Shown piece by piece: positions 16,524 through 24,162 of a stretch of DNA of 64,000 nucleotides. The notes beneath the pieces are model-generated. The model searched no databases, was not told the origin of the DNA, and was given only the letters and a program-made list of their open reading frames with translations. This DNA is from Lachnospiraceae bacterium A2 (lineage in GTDB: Bacteria > Bacillota > Clostridia > Lachnospirales > Lachnospiraceae). The DNA is taken from positions 2,792,233 to 2,856,232 of the forward strand of contig KE159636.1 in NCBI GenBank assembly GCA_000403315.2, in the 5' to 3' direction. Made by a program: the position numbers and the translations under genes. Every line of letters starts with the position of its first letter. The first letter of the stretch is position 1.

Positions 16524-18908
16524 TGTAATATCCTCCTTTATAGTGTTTTTGGGTGGAATTTTGCTGTTATTCTGAATAGCGGGCTGCCGTTCCATTGTAG
16601 TATGCCGGCTGCTGTTATGGGTCGCTTTCTTTTTCAGGGGTTTATCCTTTTTGCTGCTGTGAATATCCAGCATGTTCAGGCGCAAGGCATTTGTTACTAC
16701 ACAGAAACTGGAAAGGCTCATGGCTGCAGCGCCGAACATCGGGTTCAGCTGCCAGCCAAACAGGGGGATCCAGACGCCGGCTGCTAAGGGTATCCCTATA
16801 ATATTGTAGATAAAGGCCCAAAACAAATTTTCATGGATATTCCTTAAGGCAGAACGGCTTAAGCGTATGGCTGCAGGGACGTCGCTTAATCGGCTTTTCA
16901 TCAGCACTATGTCCGCCGCATCTATGGCTATGTCTGTGCCTGCCCCAATGGCAATGCCCATATCTGCCCGTGTCAGCGCAGGGGCGTCGTTGATGCCGTC
17001 CCCTACCATGGCTACCTTGCCTTTTTCCTGTAAGGAGCGTATTACGCTTTCCTTCCCGTCCGGCAAGACCCCGGCAACCACCTCGTCTACCCCGGCCTGA
17101 CGGCCGATGGCATTGGCAGTCCGTTCATTGTCCCCCGTCAGCATTACCACATGGATGCCCATTCCTTTTAGTTCCCGGATGGCTTCTGCGCTGTCTTCCT
17201 TCATGACGTCCGCCACGGCTATCATGCCTGCCATCTGGCCGCCCTTAGCGAAAAAGAGTGGGGTTTTCCCTTCTTCCGCCAACTGCTCGGACCTGGATTT
17301 CATGGCTGCTGGGACCCCGGCGCGGCTGCTGATAAAGTTAAAATTGCCGCCGCTTACCTCTGCCCCTTTCCAGCTTCCGGAAAGGCCGTTTCCGGGCAAG
17401 GCCTGAAACTCGGAAACCTCAGACAGCCCTATGCCCTGTCCCTTGGCATATTCCAAAACAGCTTTTGCCAGAGGGTGCTCACTTTTTTGCTCCAGCGAAG
17501 CCGCCAGTTCCAGCAGCTCCCGCTCCAGGATGCCCTCTGCAGGCATTATGTCCGTGACTTTTGGCTCCCCATTGGTGATTGTCCCCGTCTTATCCAAAGC
17601 CACAATCTCCATTTTTCCGGTTTCTTCCAAAGAAACTGCCGTCTTAAACATAATCCCGTTTTTTGCCCCCATCCCATTCCCAACCATAATGGCTACCGGG
17701 GTTGCCAACCCTAAGGCGCAGGGGCAGCTAATGACAAGGACGGAAATGCCCCGTGCCAGCGCAAATCCCGCGGATTCCCCTGCCAGGAGCCATGCCAGCA
17801 TGGTAACTGCGGCAATCCCTATGACAGACGGGACGAAAATATAAGATACCCGGTCCGCCACCTTGGCAATCGGGGCTTTGGTGGCTGCGGCGTCGCTTAC
17901 CATCTGGATAATCTGGGACAGGGTGGTGTCTTCCCCTACCCTTGCCGCTTCGCATTTCAGGAACCCGGACTGGTTGGAGGTAGCCGCTGAAACTGCATCC
18001 CCTACGGTTTTGTCACAGGGGATGCTCTCCCCAGTCAGCGCTGCTTCGTTGACTGCGCTGGAACCTTCCAGCACAATCCCGTCCACTGGGATATGCTCCC
18101 CGGGGCGCACTACGAAAATATCGCCTTTTTTCACCTGTTCAATGGAAACTTCCGTTTCTTTCCCGTCTTTCAGGACAGTCGCCGTCTTTGGGGCAAGCTT
18201 CATCAGGCTTTTTAACGCGTCTGTCGTCCTGCCTTTGGAACGGGCTTCTAACATTTTCCCTACAGTAATCAGCGTCAGTATCATGGCAGCGGATTCAAAA
18301 TAGAATTCATGCATGTACGCCATCACCTTTGCCATATCCCCTTCCATCTGGGCATCCGTCATGGCAAACAGGGCGTATGTGCTGTACCCAAAGGCTGCGC
18401 CGGAGCCTAACGCTACCAGCGTATCCATATTTGGGGATTTGTGCAGAAGGCTTTTTATGCCGCTTACAAAAAATTTCTGGTTCACCACCATAATTGCCAC
18501 AGTCAGCAAAAGCTGCAGCAGCCCCATAGCCACATGGTTCCCTGCCAAAAAGGAAGGCACCGGCCAGCCCCACATCATTGCCCCCATGGAAAAATACATC
18601 AGCACAGCTAAAAAACCAAGGGAGGAAAACAACCTTTGCTTTAACAGGGGCGTTTCCCTGTCTTTCAGCAAGCTGTCTGCATCCCCCGCCGCGCTGCCCT
18701 GCTTTGCCGCGCCTTTTTTGGCTGCGCCGTATCCGGCCTGCTCCACGGCTTTGATAATTTCCTGTTCAGACGCTGCCCCCTCCACTCCCATGGAGTTGGT
18801 AAGCAGGCTGACGGAGCAGGAAGTGACGCCCTCTAACTGGGACACTGCTTTTTCCACCCGGGCGCTGCATGCGGCACAGCTCATCCCGGTTACGGTATAC
18901 TGTTCCAT
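16314..18908 (-). CDS. copA: Cu(I)-exporting P1B-type ATPase with C-terminal CopZ domain
   Basis: Pumps Cu(I) out of the cytoplasm. The 864-aa protein has an N-terminal HMA domain with GMSCAAC (C11, C14), the CPC membrane motif in ISCPCALGLATP, DKTGTIT phosphorylation site, a GDGINDAP hinge, and the YN and MxxSS signatures (FIYNIIG, MSLSSFC) of the copper-specific CopA group. Unusually, after a polar linker of about 50 residues the frame runs on into a complete second HMA domain with GMMCGHC, equal to a free copper chaperone CopZ. The start has AGAGGTGG. It lies 59 nt after csoR and is probably controlled by it. Confidence 0.96.
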   Translation of the reverse strand: MEQYTVTGMSCAACSARVEKAVSQLEGVTSCSVSLLTNSMGVEGAASEQEIIKAVEQAGYGAAKKGAAKQGSAAGDADSLLKDRETPLLKQRLFSSLGFLAVLMYFSMGAMMWGWPVPSFLAGNHVAMGLLQLLLTVAIMVVNQKFFVSGIKSLLHKSPNMDTLVALGSGAAFGYSTYALFAMTDAQMEGDMAKVMAYMHEFYFESAAMILTLITVGKMLEARSKGRTTDALKSLMKLAPKTATVLKDGKETEVSIEQVKKGDIFVVRPGEHIPVDGIVLEGSSAVNEAALTGESIPCDKTVGDAVSAATSNQSGFLKCEAARVGEDTTLSQIIQMVSDAAATKAPIAKVADRVSYIFVPSVIGIAAVTMLAWLLAGESAGFALARGISVLVISCPCALGLATPVAIMVGNGMGAKNGIMFKTAVSLEETGKMEIVALDKTGTITNGEPKVTDIMPAEGILERELLELAASLEQKSEHPLAKAVLEYAKGQGIGLSEVSEFQALPGNGLSGSWKGAEVSGGNFNFISSRAGVPAAMKSRSEQLAEEGKTPLFFAKGGQMAGMIAVADVMKEDSAEAIRELKGMGIHVVMLTGDNERTANAIGRQAGVDEVVAGVLPDGKESVIRSLQEKGKVAMVGDGINDAPALTRADMGIAIGAGTDIAIDAADIVLMKSRLSDVPAAIRLSRSALRNIHENLFWAFIYNIIGIPLAAGVWIPLFGWQLNPMFGAAAMSLSSFCVVTNALRLNMLDIHSSKKDKPLKKKATHNSSRHTTMERQPAIQNNSKIPPKNTIKEDITMKKTMKIEGMMCGHCEAAVKKCLEAFEEVTEAVVSHEAGTATIELNGELPDETLKKAVEDKDYKVLSIQ

Positions 18909-18967
18909 TGTACCACCTCTGTTCTCTATATGATTTCCTTTTCCGGCTAATTGCTTCTGTTTTTCTG

Positions 18968-19288
18968 CTATTTCATCAGTTTCTTTAGTGTTTCCAACAG
19001 TTCATCTACGGTTTCCTCCTTCCCTTCCCGGATATCGTTGGTGACGCAGGTCTTGATATGCTCTGCCAGCAAGACCTTATTAAAGCTGTTTAAGGCTGCG
19101 TTGGCTGCGGCTACCTGTATCAGTATGTCCGGGCAGTAGGTATCTTTTTCCACCATCTTTTTGATGCCCCGTATCTGGCCCTCGATCCGGCTTAGGCGGT
19201 TGATTAAATCCTTGTATTCCTTTTCCGGCCGTTCCTTGGTCCTGTGGCAGCTGCATGGCTGCTTTTCTTGTTCTTCTGACACTATCAT
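18968..19288 (-). CDS. csoR: Copper-sensing repressor, CsoR family
   Basis: All-helical DUF156 repressor that leaves DNA on binding Cu(I). The 106-aa protein has the conserved core RLSRIEGQIRGIKKMVE and the Cu ligands C52 (YCPDIL), H77 and C81 (HIKTC), the C-H-C set of true CsoR. The N terminus has an extra CSCH motif. GGAAGGAGG precedes the ATG closely. It leads the csoR-copA operon and is divergent from a toxin-antitoxin pair. Confidence 0.92.
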   Translation of the reverse strand: MIVSEEQEKQPCSCHRTKERPEKEYKDLINRLSRIEGQIRGIKKMVEKDTYCPDILIQVAAANAALNSFNKVLLAEHIKTCVTNDIREGKEETVDELLETLKKLMK

Positions 19289-19305
19289 TCCTCCTTCCCT
19301 TGGAC

Positions 19306-19334
19306 ATTATATACCCTATAGGGGTATTTTGCAA
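19306..19334 (-). promoter_or_regulatory. csoR promoter with CsoR operator in the spacer
   Basis: On the minus strand TTGCAA (19329-19334) and TATAAT (19306-19311) are 17 nt apart. The spacer holds ATACCCCTATAGGGTAT (19311-19327 on the plus strand as ATACCCTATAGGGGTAT), which matches the GC-tract palindrome TACCCnnnnGGGTA bound by CsoR. Bound repressor would block RNA polymerase. Confidence 0.75.
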
Positions 19335-19360
19335 GCAAAATTTTTTGTACATACTATGTA

Positions 19361-19389
19361 TTGACAGATATATTTCATTGTGTTATGTT
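19361..19389 (+). promoter_or_regulatory. Promoter of the relB-yoeB pair
   Basis: TTGACA (19361-19366) and TATGTT (19384-19389) are 17 nt apart, 24 nt before the antitoxin start. GTACAT and ATGTAC half-sites flank it and could be autoregulatory binding sites. Confidence 0.55.
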
Positions 19390-19413
19390 GAATGTACGAA
19401 AGGAGCTGATTTT

Positions 19414-19677
19414 ATGGCAACTACAAGCGTTACCATCCGAATGGATGAAAACCTAAAGAAACAAGCAGAACTTCTATTTGCTGATATGGGCTTGAATATG
19501 ACAACTGCCATTACAATGTTCACCAAGGCTGTTGTGCGGCAAAATAAAATCCCATTTGAAATTACAGCCGACCCTTTTTACAGCGAGGAAAACCAACATC
19601 ATTTGCAGAAGGCAATTGCCGACCTTGAAGCTGGCAAAGGGCAGGCACATGAATTGATTGAGGCTGATGATGAATAA
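19414..19677 (+). CDS. RelB/DinJ-family antitoxin
   Basis: An 87-aa antitoxin. The N terminus (TTSVTIRMDENLKKQAE, then LGLNMTTAITMF-like residues) is the ribbon-helix-helix DNA-binding domain of the RelB/DinJ family. The acidic C-terminal part, ending HELIEADDE, is expected to wrap the toxin. The start is set by AAAGGAGCTG; a longer upstream frame runs into the promoter. It overlaps the toxin gene by 8 nt, typical of translational coupling, and with the toxin probably represses its own promoter. Confidence 0.9.
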   Translation: MATTSVTIRMDENLKKQAELLFADMGLNMTTAITMFTKAVVRQNKIPFEITADPFYSEENQHHLQKAIADLEAGKGQAHELIEADDE

Positions 19678-19933
19678 AATATGGCAAGATGAGGCATGGG
19701 AAGATTATATTTACTGGCAGACACAAGATCGAAAAACGTTAAAGCGCATCAATCAACTGTTGCAAGATATTAACCGAAATGGGTATGAGGGGATCGGAAA
19801 GCCTGAACCCCTAAAGGGTAAGTTCCCTGGATGGTGGAGCCGCCGGATTGATGGCACAAACAGGCTTATTTACCGTATCGCCAATGGGCAGATTGAAATT
19901 GCCCAATGCCGTTCCCATTATGGCGATAACTAA
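19670..19933 (+). CDS. YoeB-family mRNA interferase toxin
   Basis: An 87-aa endoribonuclease of the Txe/YoeB type that cleaves mRNA at the ribosomal A site. The start MNKIWQDEAW was chosen over an ATG one codon earlier because residue numbers then match E. coli YoeB exactly: E46 (KPEPLKG), R65 (GTNRLIYR), H83 and Y84 (CRSHY). All catalytic residues are present, so the toxin is likely functional. It ends about one base before the decayed GH91 sequence on the opposite strand, so the pair may have arrived at, or survived beside, a deletion scar. Confidence 0.92.
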   Translation: MNKIWQDEAWEDYIYWQTQDRKTLKRINQLLQDINRNGYEGIGKPEPLKGKFPGWWSRRIDGTNRLIYRIANGQIEIAQCRSHYGDN

Positions 19934-19934
19934 T

Positions 19935-20643
19935 AGCAAAGGCTGGGCTGCCCCTTCCTCCACCAGCACAGTTACCACTGGAAGGGGTTCTAGTTCCCTC
20001 ACTGACAGCAGCGCATCCACCTGCATGGAGAAGCAGGAACCATACTTAGCTTCTGCCGCCTCCGGCGCTTCTGCATTGGCAACAATATGGTTGCCAGAAA
20101 TATAGTTCCCCTTCCCGGAAACAACATGTATCACCACCGGAACCTCACCGCAGGGCTTAATATATTCCTGATTCATCACTTCCGAAATGTGGTTGGCTGT
20201 TATCGTATTGTCGTTGCCTTCAACATACAGAAGCCCATACAGGTCATCCAATAGTGTATGTATTCTCTGGATTTGCTTCCTCCGATCCATCCTCTGTAAA
20301 ATGCAGGCCATCTATGCAAAAACCGGAAAACTCTACCGAGCTGATTCTGGGATTCCCGCTGCGGTTCACATAAAATACTGCCCCTTTCCATTCCTCACCC
20401 TCCGGCGCCGGGAGAAGGTCTACAAGGATACGGCTCCCTCCCGGCCACAATTCATGGCAGTCCGCCCATTCATTTTCCGGAAGGTTAAAACGGATGCTGG
20501 AAGATGTAAAGCCATGCCCAGAACCCATGATTTTCAGATAGCTGGCATCAATTACCGCCTGTGTCGTAAGATGGTAATCACCTGGCGGGATGTAGATGAC
20601 AGCGCCCGGTTTCCCTCCTTCCCGATCATCGGAATCTGCCTGC
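19935..20643 (-). pseudogene. GH91 inulin fructotransferase (DFA-forming), fragments
   Basis: Two minus-strand pieces resemble inulin fructotransferase, which cuts inulin to difructose anhydride. The 5' piece (about 20259-20643) encodes KPGAVIYIPPGDYHL, then MGSGHGFTSSSI, LWPGGSRILV and FSGFCIDGLHFTEDG. The 3' piece (about 19935-20258), in another frame, encodes LLDDLYGLLYVEGNDN, EVPVVIHVVSGKGNYISGNH and IVAN. The middle of the beta-helix is missing and the two join at PENTYT/HTLLDD with a frameshift. The N-terminal part runs into the GH32 fragment, and the C terminus is lost at the toxin gene. Similarity is judged from remembered Arthrobacter sequences. Confidence 0.7.
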
Positions 20644-21785
20644 CTGCTTTTTTACACTTTTTTCCGCTATGGCGAAAGCAATCCGCCATCCCATAGGATT
20701 CATATTCCCGTATCAATGCCATGCCGCCATATGCGCGGACCTATAACTGGTTCTGCGCATTTCCCGCATATATGTTATTCGAATGGTTATTCTGGTACCG
20801 ATCCACAAAGATTTCAAGGGAACTCTGGTCGGAGAGGATGTGTACATCCAGTTTCTTTTCTTCTTCCGTTACCGCAAATGCGCTCTCATGCCGTGGGTTC
20901 TGTGACAAATCTTCTAATTCTTTCACTGGTGGGAACTGCAATGTGCCATCCTCCATCATGCGCACTTCCCGGGGAACATTGAAAAAGCCGCACCAGCTTT
21001 CCTTATATGTTGGCCCCCAATCCTTCCATGAAGGCATCCATTCCCACCCATTGGCCCACCCGACGATAATCCTTCTTCCGTCGGGCGTTTGGAAGGACTG
21101 GGGCGCATAATAATCGAACCCCCAGTCAATTTCCCCATTTATGTGGGAACAGAACTTGCCCGTCCCATAATCGAAATCACCCACCATGTACACCGCCGTA
21201 TGTTCCCCTGCACCCATGGGGGAAAATATCAGGACATATTTGCCGCCCATTGGGAAAAAGTCCGTACATTCCCACATATACCCCCACTCCCCGCGGCTTT
21301 CTGCCAGCACATTGAAAAATGTCCAGTGGAACATGTCTTTGGAGCGGTAAAGAAGCGCTTGGCCGTTCCGGCCGCAGCTTCCGCCGCATACCATGTAATA
21401 CATGCCCTCATGCTCCCATACCTTCGGGTCCCGGAATTGATCTGGCAAAATGCCTTCCGGCGCAGCCAATACCGGGTTCCCTCCATATTTTTCGAAATGG
21501 ATTCCATCCTCGCTATATGCGATGCACTGGGTCTGCACAAATCCGTTTTCTTCCTTCGCCGTTCCCGTAAACATCAGGAACAATTTGCCCTCATGCGCAA
21601 TGGCGCTCCCCGAAAAGCATCCGCCGCGCATATGGTCGTCATAGCTTTCGCTGGGCGCAAGCGCAAGGGGAAGGTATTCCCAATGGAGTATATCCCTGCT
21701 CACCGCATGGCCCCAATGCATATAATCCCAGAACCCATAATATGGGTTGAACTGGAAGAAGAAATGGTACCTGCCTTTGTTGGAT
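20644..21785 (-). pseudogene. GH32 beta-fructosidase, truncated, with internal TAG
   Basis: The long open part encodes NKGRYHFFFQFNPYYGFWDYMHWGH, in shortened form, through RDPKVW (stabiliser motif), WECTDFF (acid/base Glu) to the C-terminal beta-sandwich SSLEIFVDRYQNNHSNNIYAG. The first 30 or so residues, with the WMNDPNG nucleophile motif, are missing where an IS3 remnant adjoins at about 21786. A TAG at 20741-20743 interrupts the C terminus, but the same frame continues with VRAYGGMALIREYESYGMADC, the expected GH32 end. So it is decayed at both ends. It is a different GH32 subgroup from the intact enzyme at 24.2 kb. Confidence 0.8.
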
Positions 21786-22440
21786 AGGCTACAATAAACT
21801 GGACAGATTTTTTAAGGTCATATAGTATAAAACCAATAAGCAAAGGAGCAATCAATATGACCGAAACAAAACAGAAAAGAAAACCCCGTAAGTACACAGA
21901 TGGATTTAAGCAGCAACTGGTAGATTTATACCATTCTGGCAAACGCAGATGTGACATCTGCCGGGAATACGATATTGCCCATTCCCTGTTTGACAAATGG
22001 GTAAAGCAGGCGGAACACTCCGACTCTTTCCACGAAAAGGACAACCGCACCCCAGAGCAGGAAGAACTGCTAAAACTCCGTAAGGAAAACAAGCAGCTTA
22101 AGATGGAGAACGACATTTTAAAACAAGCGGCGCTGATCTTAGGACGGAAGTAAATGTGTTCAAGGCAAACGCCCACAAATACTCTGTATCAGCAATGTGC
22201 CGCGTCCTACAGGTAAACAGAAGCCCTTATTATTACGGAGCAAAACAAAAGCCCGATGAGCCAGAGCACGTATGTAAGGGTAGGTACACGCTGGAACTAC
22301 ATATGTGTACTTGTTGGCCTCTTTAACCGGGAAATCATAGGATACAGCGCGGGGGAACATAAAACGGCAGAGCTTGTAAAAGCAGCCTTCCAAAGCGTGG
22401 AAGGAAGCCTTGAAGAAATCCGCCTGTTTCACACAGACCG
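21786..22440 (+). mobile_element. IS3-family insertion sequence, decayed remnant
   Basis: The left part carries an intact orfA (21857-22153). orfB survives only as two pieces: 22151-22260 (VNVFKANAHKYSVSAMCRVL) and 22260-22440 (TYVRVGTRWNYICVL to FHTDR, part of the DDE integrase core). The region between and the end after the second catalytic Asp are deleted. It joins a GH32 fragment on the left and a binding-protein fragment on the right. No complete pair of terminal repeats is seen. Confidence 0.8.
21857..22153 (+). CDS. IS3-family transposase OrfA
   Basis: A 98-aa helix-turn-helix protein (RKYTDGFKQQLVDLYHSG, then CDICREYDIAHSLFDKWVKQ) followed by a leucine-zipper coiled coil (EELLKLRKENKQLKMEN) ending DILKQAALILGRK, the standard OrfA layout. 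OrfB normally joins it by programmed -1 frameshifting; here orfB is deleted internally, so no active transposase can form. AAAGGAGCAATCA precedes the ATG. Confidence 0.88.
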   Translation: MTETKQKRKPRKYTDGFKQQLVDLYHSGKRRCDICREYDIAHSLFDKWVKQAEHSDSFHEKDNRTPEQEELLKLRKENKQLKMENDILKQAALILGRK

Positions 22441-22951
22441 CGTCGGAACCGCTCCCAAATACCGTCGTCCCATACATGCCATCCGCAGCCAGTTCCTCCG
22501 CTAGAGCGTGTCTGAAAATTGCTTTCTGACAGATGTATTCTACAATTTGTGGGAGATTTTTGCCAAATGAAGGAGGCGTAGCGGGCTACGTTGACTGAAT
22601 TTGGCAGAAATATGCCGCAAATTAGGGGATGCAGATGGCGGGAATGAATTTTCAGACACGCTCTAGGGCCCGGTACTCCTCCCATGTCTTCGGAACTTTG
22701 TCCTCAGGAATCAGGTCCTTCCTATCGGATGTATCAGCATCCATAACCGGCTCTATGGCGTCTTTGAATGCGGCAAGCCACACCACATCCAAGCATCCAA
22801 CGTCATGGGTGGCTTCCCCTGCCTTAATTTCTGTGGAAAGCTTATCATACATGCCCGTGTAAGCGATTGCGTCTACCACCACTTTACATCCTGTTTCCTT
22901 CTCAAAATCTGCTGCCGATTCATTAGCAAGGGTTTCTGCCGGGTTCGACAA
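22441..22951 (-). pseudogene. Sugar ABC transporter binding protein fragment, split by a MITE
   Basis: Minus-strand sequence encodes FEKETGCKVVVDAIAYTGMYDKLSTEIKAG (in parts), VGCLDVVWLAAFKDAIEPV and KVPKTWEEYRAL, the pattern of extracellular sugar-binding proteins. A 158-bp MITE then interrupts it. Past the MITE the protein resumes AEELAADGMYGTTVFGSGSD. Joining across one CTAG target copy gives an open frame. The N terminus, about 40 residues before KVPKTW and the whole C-terminal half are missing; the latter break is at the IS3 remnant. It belonged to a second fructan importer. Confidence 0.8.
22501..22666. mobile_element. 158-bp MITE with 16-bp inverted repeats and CTAG duplication
   Basis: AGCGTGTCTGAAAATT (22505-22520) and AATTTTCAGACACGCT (22647-22662) are perfect inverted repeats, flanked by CTAG on both sides. 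There is no coding capacity; the inside has further partial inverted repeats. Excision of the element plus one CTAG restores the reading frame of the binding-protein fragment, which proves an insertion. The CTAG target and GAGC-type end resemble IS5-superfamily elements, which is an inference. Confidence 0.88.
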
Positions 22952-23057
22952 TTACATCCCATGCGAAACAATTGTGCCGAATGAGCTGGTGAAAAAACAT
23001 ACCACAAAGCATCCCTGAAAAGCCAGCAACGGCAAAACTACGTCACTGCAATAACAA

Positions 23058-23105
23058 AAACGGCAAAGCAGCAAACCATTTTACCGGTCTGCCGCTTTGC
23101 CGTTT
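23058..23105 (-). terminator. Terminator of the fructan operon
   Basis: AAACGGCAAAGC (23058-23069) and GCTTTGCCGTTT (23094-23105) form a 12-bp perfect stem. On the minus strand it is followed by a short T-tract. It lies about 50 nt after the fructokinase stop. The region 22952-23057 beyond it shows nothing else. Confidence 0.8.
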
Positions 23106-23154
23106 CCGATACTCCGCCCCTGCCTATGGCTCCCTGCGCCCTGCGCACACAGCC

Positions 23155-24120
23155 TTATCTGCGCAGGGACATATTATGTAAAACCTCTTCCTTAGACGGC
23201 ATCACACGCAATGCCCCCTTCCGGGTCGTAACCAAGGAAGCTGCGCTGTTGGCAAAGGTAAGCATTTCCATCAAACCTTCTTTTGTAAGCCCTTCCAACC
23301 CGTGTTCTAGGACATAATGCAGGACACACCCGCAGAAAGTATCCCCTGCGCCTGTGGTTTCAATGGTATGTTCCTGCAAAAATGGCGCCGCTTCCACCAG
23401 TTCCCCTTGATAATATGCCCGGCTCCCTGCCTTGCCCATGGAAACCAGAATCAGCGGAATCTGGAACCGTTCCCGGATCCAGCGTACCCCTTCCGTAAAA
23501 TCCTCTTCCCCGGACAGCCACTGGATTTCATTATCTGAAATCTTCAAGATGTCGCATTGGCTAAGGCCATAGAGCACCTGTTCCTTGGCGTCATCCAGCG
23601 TTTCCCACAGGGGCGGGCGCAGGTTCGGGTCAAAGGAAACCAGCGCGCCGCTTTCTTTTGCAATGCGGACGGCTTTTTTGGTTGCTTCCCGCACGCCCCC
23701 ATGGGTCATGGACAAGGTGCCGAAATGGAAAATTTTAGAATCCCGGATTGCATCCTCCGGCACTTCTGCCTCTGTCAGCATCATATCGGCCCCAGGGTTC
23801 CGGTAGAAGGAAAAATCCCTGTCCCCATCCGGAAACGTATGCACTAATGCCAATGTTGTATGTACTTTATCATCCATGCACAGGTAATCCGCGCAAATCC
23901 CCACATCCTTGATGACATCCCTAAGCCAGCTTCCGAAGGAATCCTTCCCTACCTTTCCAATAAAGGATACCTTGTGCCCCAGCCCGGCCAGCATTGCCAG
24001 CACATTGCAGGGCGCCCCGCCGGGGTTTGCCTCAAAGATTGGGTTGCCCTGCTTACTCTCGTCATTCTGGATAAAATCAATCAGCAGTTCCCCTAATGCC
24101 GTTACATCTGACCCTTTCAT
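23155..24120 (-). CDS. scrK: Fructokinase (PfkB/ribokinase family)
   Basis: Phosphorylates fructose to fructose-6-phosphate with ATP. The 321-aa protein has the PfkB N-terminal start TALGELLIDF, the sugar-binding NPGGAPCNVLAML (about 32-44), FDPNLRP, and the C-terminal signature ETTGAGDTFCG with the catalytic base D260. It lies last in the operon behind a GH32 fructosidase and an ABC importer, so it handles the fructose freed inside the cell. The symbol follows from context and could equally be given as frk. Confidence 0.9.
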   Translation of the reverse strand: MKGSDVTALGELLIDFIQNDESKQGNPIFEANPGGAPCNVLAMLAGLGHKVSFIGKVGKDSFGSWLRDVIKDVGICADYLCMDDKVHTTLALVHTFPDGDRDFSFYRNPGADMMLTEAEVPEDAIRDSKIFHFGTLSMTHGGVREATKKAVRIAKESGALVSFDPNLRPPLWETLDDAKEQVLYGLSQCDILKISDNEIQWLSGEEDFTEGVRWIRERFQIPLILVSMGKAGSRAYYQGELVEAAPFLQEHTIETTGAGDTFCGCVLHYVLEHGLEGLTKEGLMEMLTFANSAASLVTTRKGALRVMPSKEEVLHNMSLRR

Positions 24121-24162
24121 TTCTCTCCCTCCATCTGTAAGCCTATTGCCATAAAAAGCTTT

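Noticed and set aside
22160-22477. 105-codon minus-strand frame across the IS3 remnant taken as a gene
   Set aside because: Only its first 20 or so codons make sense, as part of the split binding protein; the rest is antisense to the orfB fragment.
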